DNA from: an uncultured Bacteroidales bacterium
Lineage (GTDB): Bacteria > Bacteroidota > Bacteroidia > Bacteroidales > UBA932
Assembly (NCBI GenBank): GCA_944326245.1
Contig: CALVDF010000006.1
Location: 51,641-115,640, forward strand
Length of the DNA: 64,000 nt
Reading direction: 5' to 3'
The translations under genes and the position numbers were made by a program. Of this stretch, positions 63,928 to 64,000 are shown in pieces. How positions within the stretch are numbered: the stretch's first letter is position 1; every line of letters starts with the position of its first letter. Under the pieces are notes generated by a model. That model was given only the letters and a program-made list of their open reading frames with translations, made no database searches and was not told the DNA's origin.

Positions 63928-64000
63928 CCTGACTTCGTCAGTCAAAAAATGAAGATTTTATAATACATTGATAGATAATATTTTGTAAATTCGTGTCACC

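Noticed and set aside
63942..64000. Possible promoter near the end of the window
   Set aside because: The sequence TAATATTTTG is close to the -7 consensus but has the wrong spacing, and the gene it would serve is outside the window.

Overview
The window is a contiguous piece of a Bacteroidales-type (Bacteroidota) chromosome of moderate to high GC for that group. Supporting signs are the dcw cluster order, BACON, fimbrillin-like and LRR surface lipoproteins, a four-gene exbB/exbD locus, genes without clear Shine-Dalgarno leaders, and repeated TAnnTTTG promoter -7 boxes. I would not name a genus from sequence alone. Coding density is very high. No gap between genes exceeds 300 bases, and I saw no insertion sequence, prophage, CRISPR array, rRNA gene or replication origin. 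There is one tRNA gene.

Layout. 1-13.8 kb holds housekeeping and metabolic genes: a truncated CPA2 antiporter, cutC, an AmpG-like permease, rlmN, a patatin/beta-barrel protein overlapping recX, a sugar permease with a ROK kinase, prfB with its programmed +1 frameshift, and a short LysR regulator beside a periplasmic serine hydrolase. 13.8-26.1 kb is the accessory part: one co-directional six-gene run (read from 26.1 down to 13.8 kb). It encodes a DUF4384-like protein, a WG-repeat/caspase protein, a small beta-barrel, and three large lipoproteins that share fimbrillin-like modules combined with BACON, FN3-like and LRR domains. 26.1-31.8 kb is an RND efflux operon (adaptor, pump, TolC). 31.9-36 kb has a TonB-like protein, udk, asnS and an alkaline phosphatase. 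36-38.4 kb is the exbB / membrane protein / exbD / exbD operon. Next come tRNA-Ser(GGA), ansA, dprA-tatD, a divergent sigma-factor-like/anti-sigma pair beside galE, and rpiB-truB-queA. 46.7-61.7 kb is a complete co-directional dcw cluster (mraZ, rsmH, ftsL, ftsI, murE, mraY, murD, ftsW, murG, murC, ftsQ, ftsA, ftsZ; murF and ddl are not in it). The window ends with an M23 peptidase and efp.

How the genes work together. The dcw cluster makes lipid II and assembles the divisome. MurE carries the DNPR motif of meso-DAP enzymes, and the transpeptidase carries a PASTA domain. The ExbB/ExbD set and TonB-like protein supply energy to the outer membrane. The most likely undescribed system is the 13.8-26.1 kb operon. 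It places a clan CD cysteine peptidase next to fimbrillin-like and LRR surface lipoproteins, and a perfect 10-base inverted repeat sits directly against its first start codon. A role in making, maturing or monitoring a surface fibre is an inference, not something the sequence proves.
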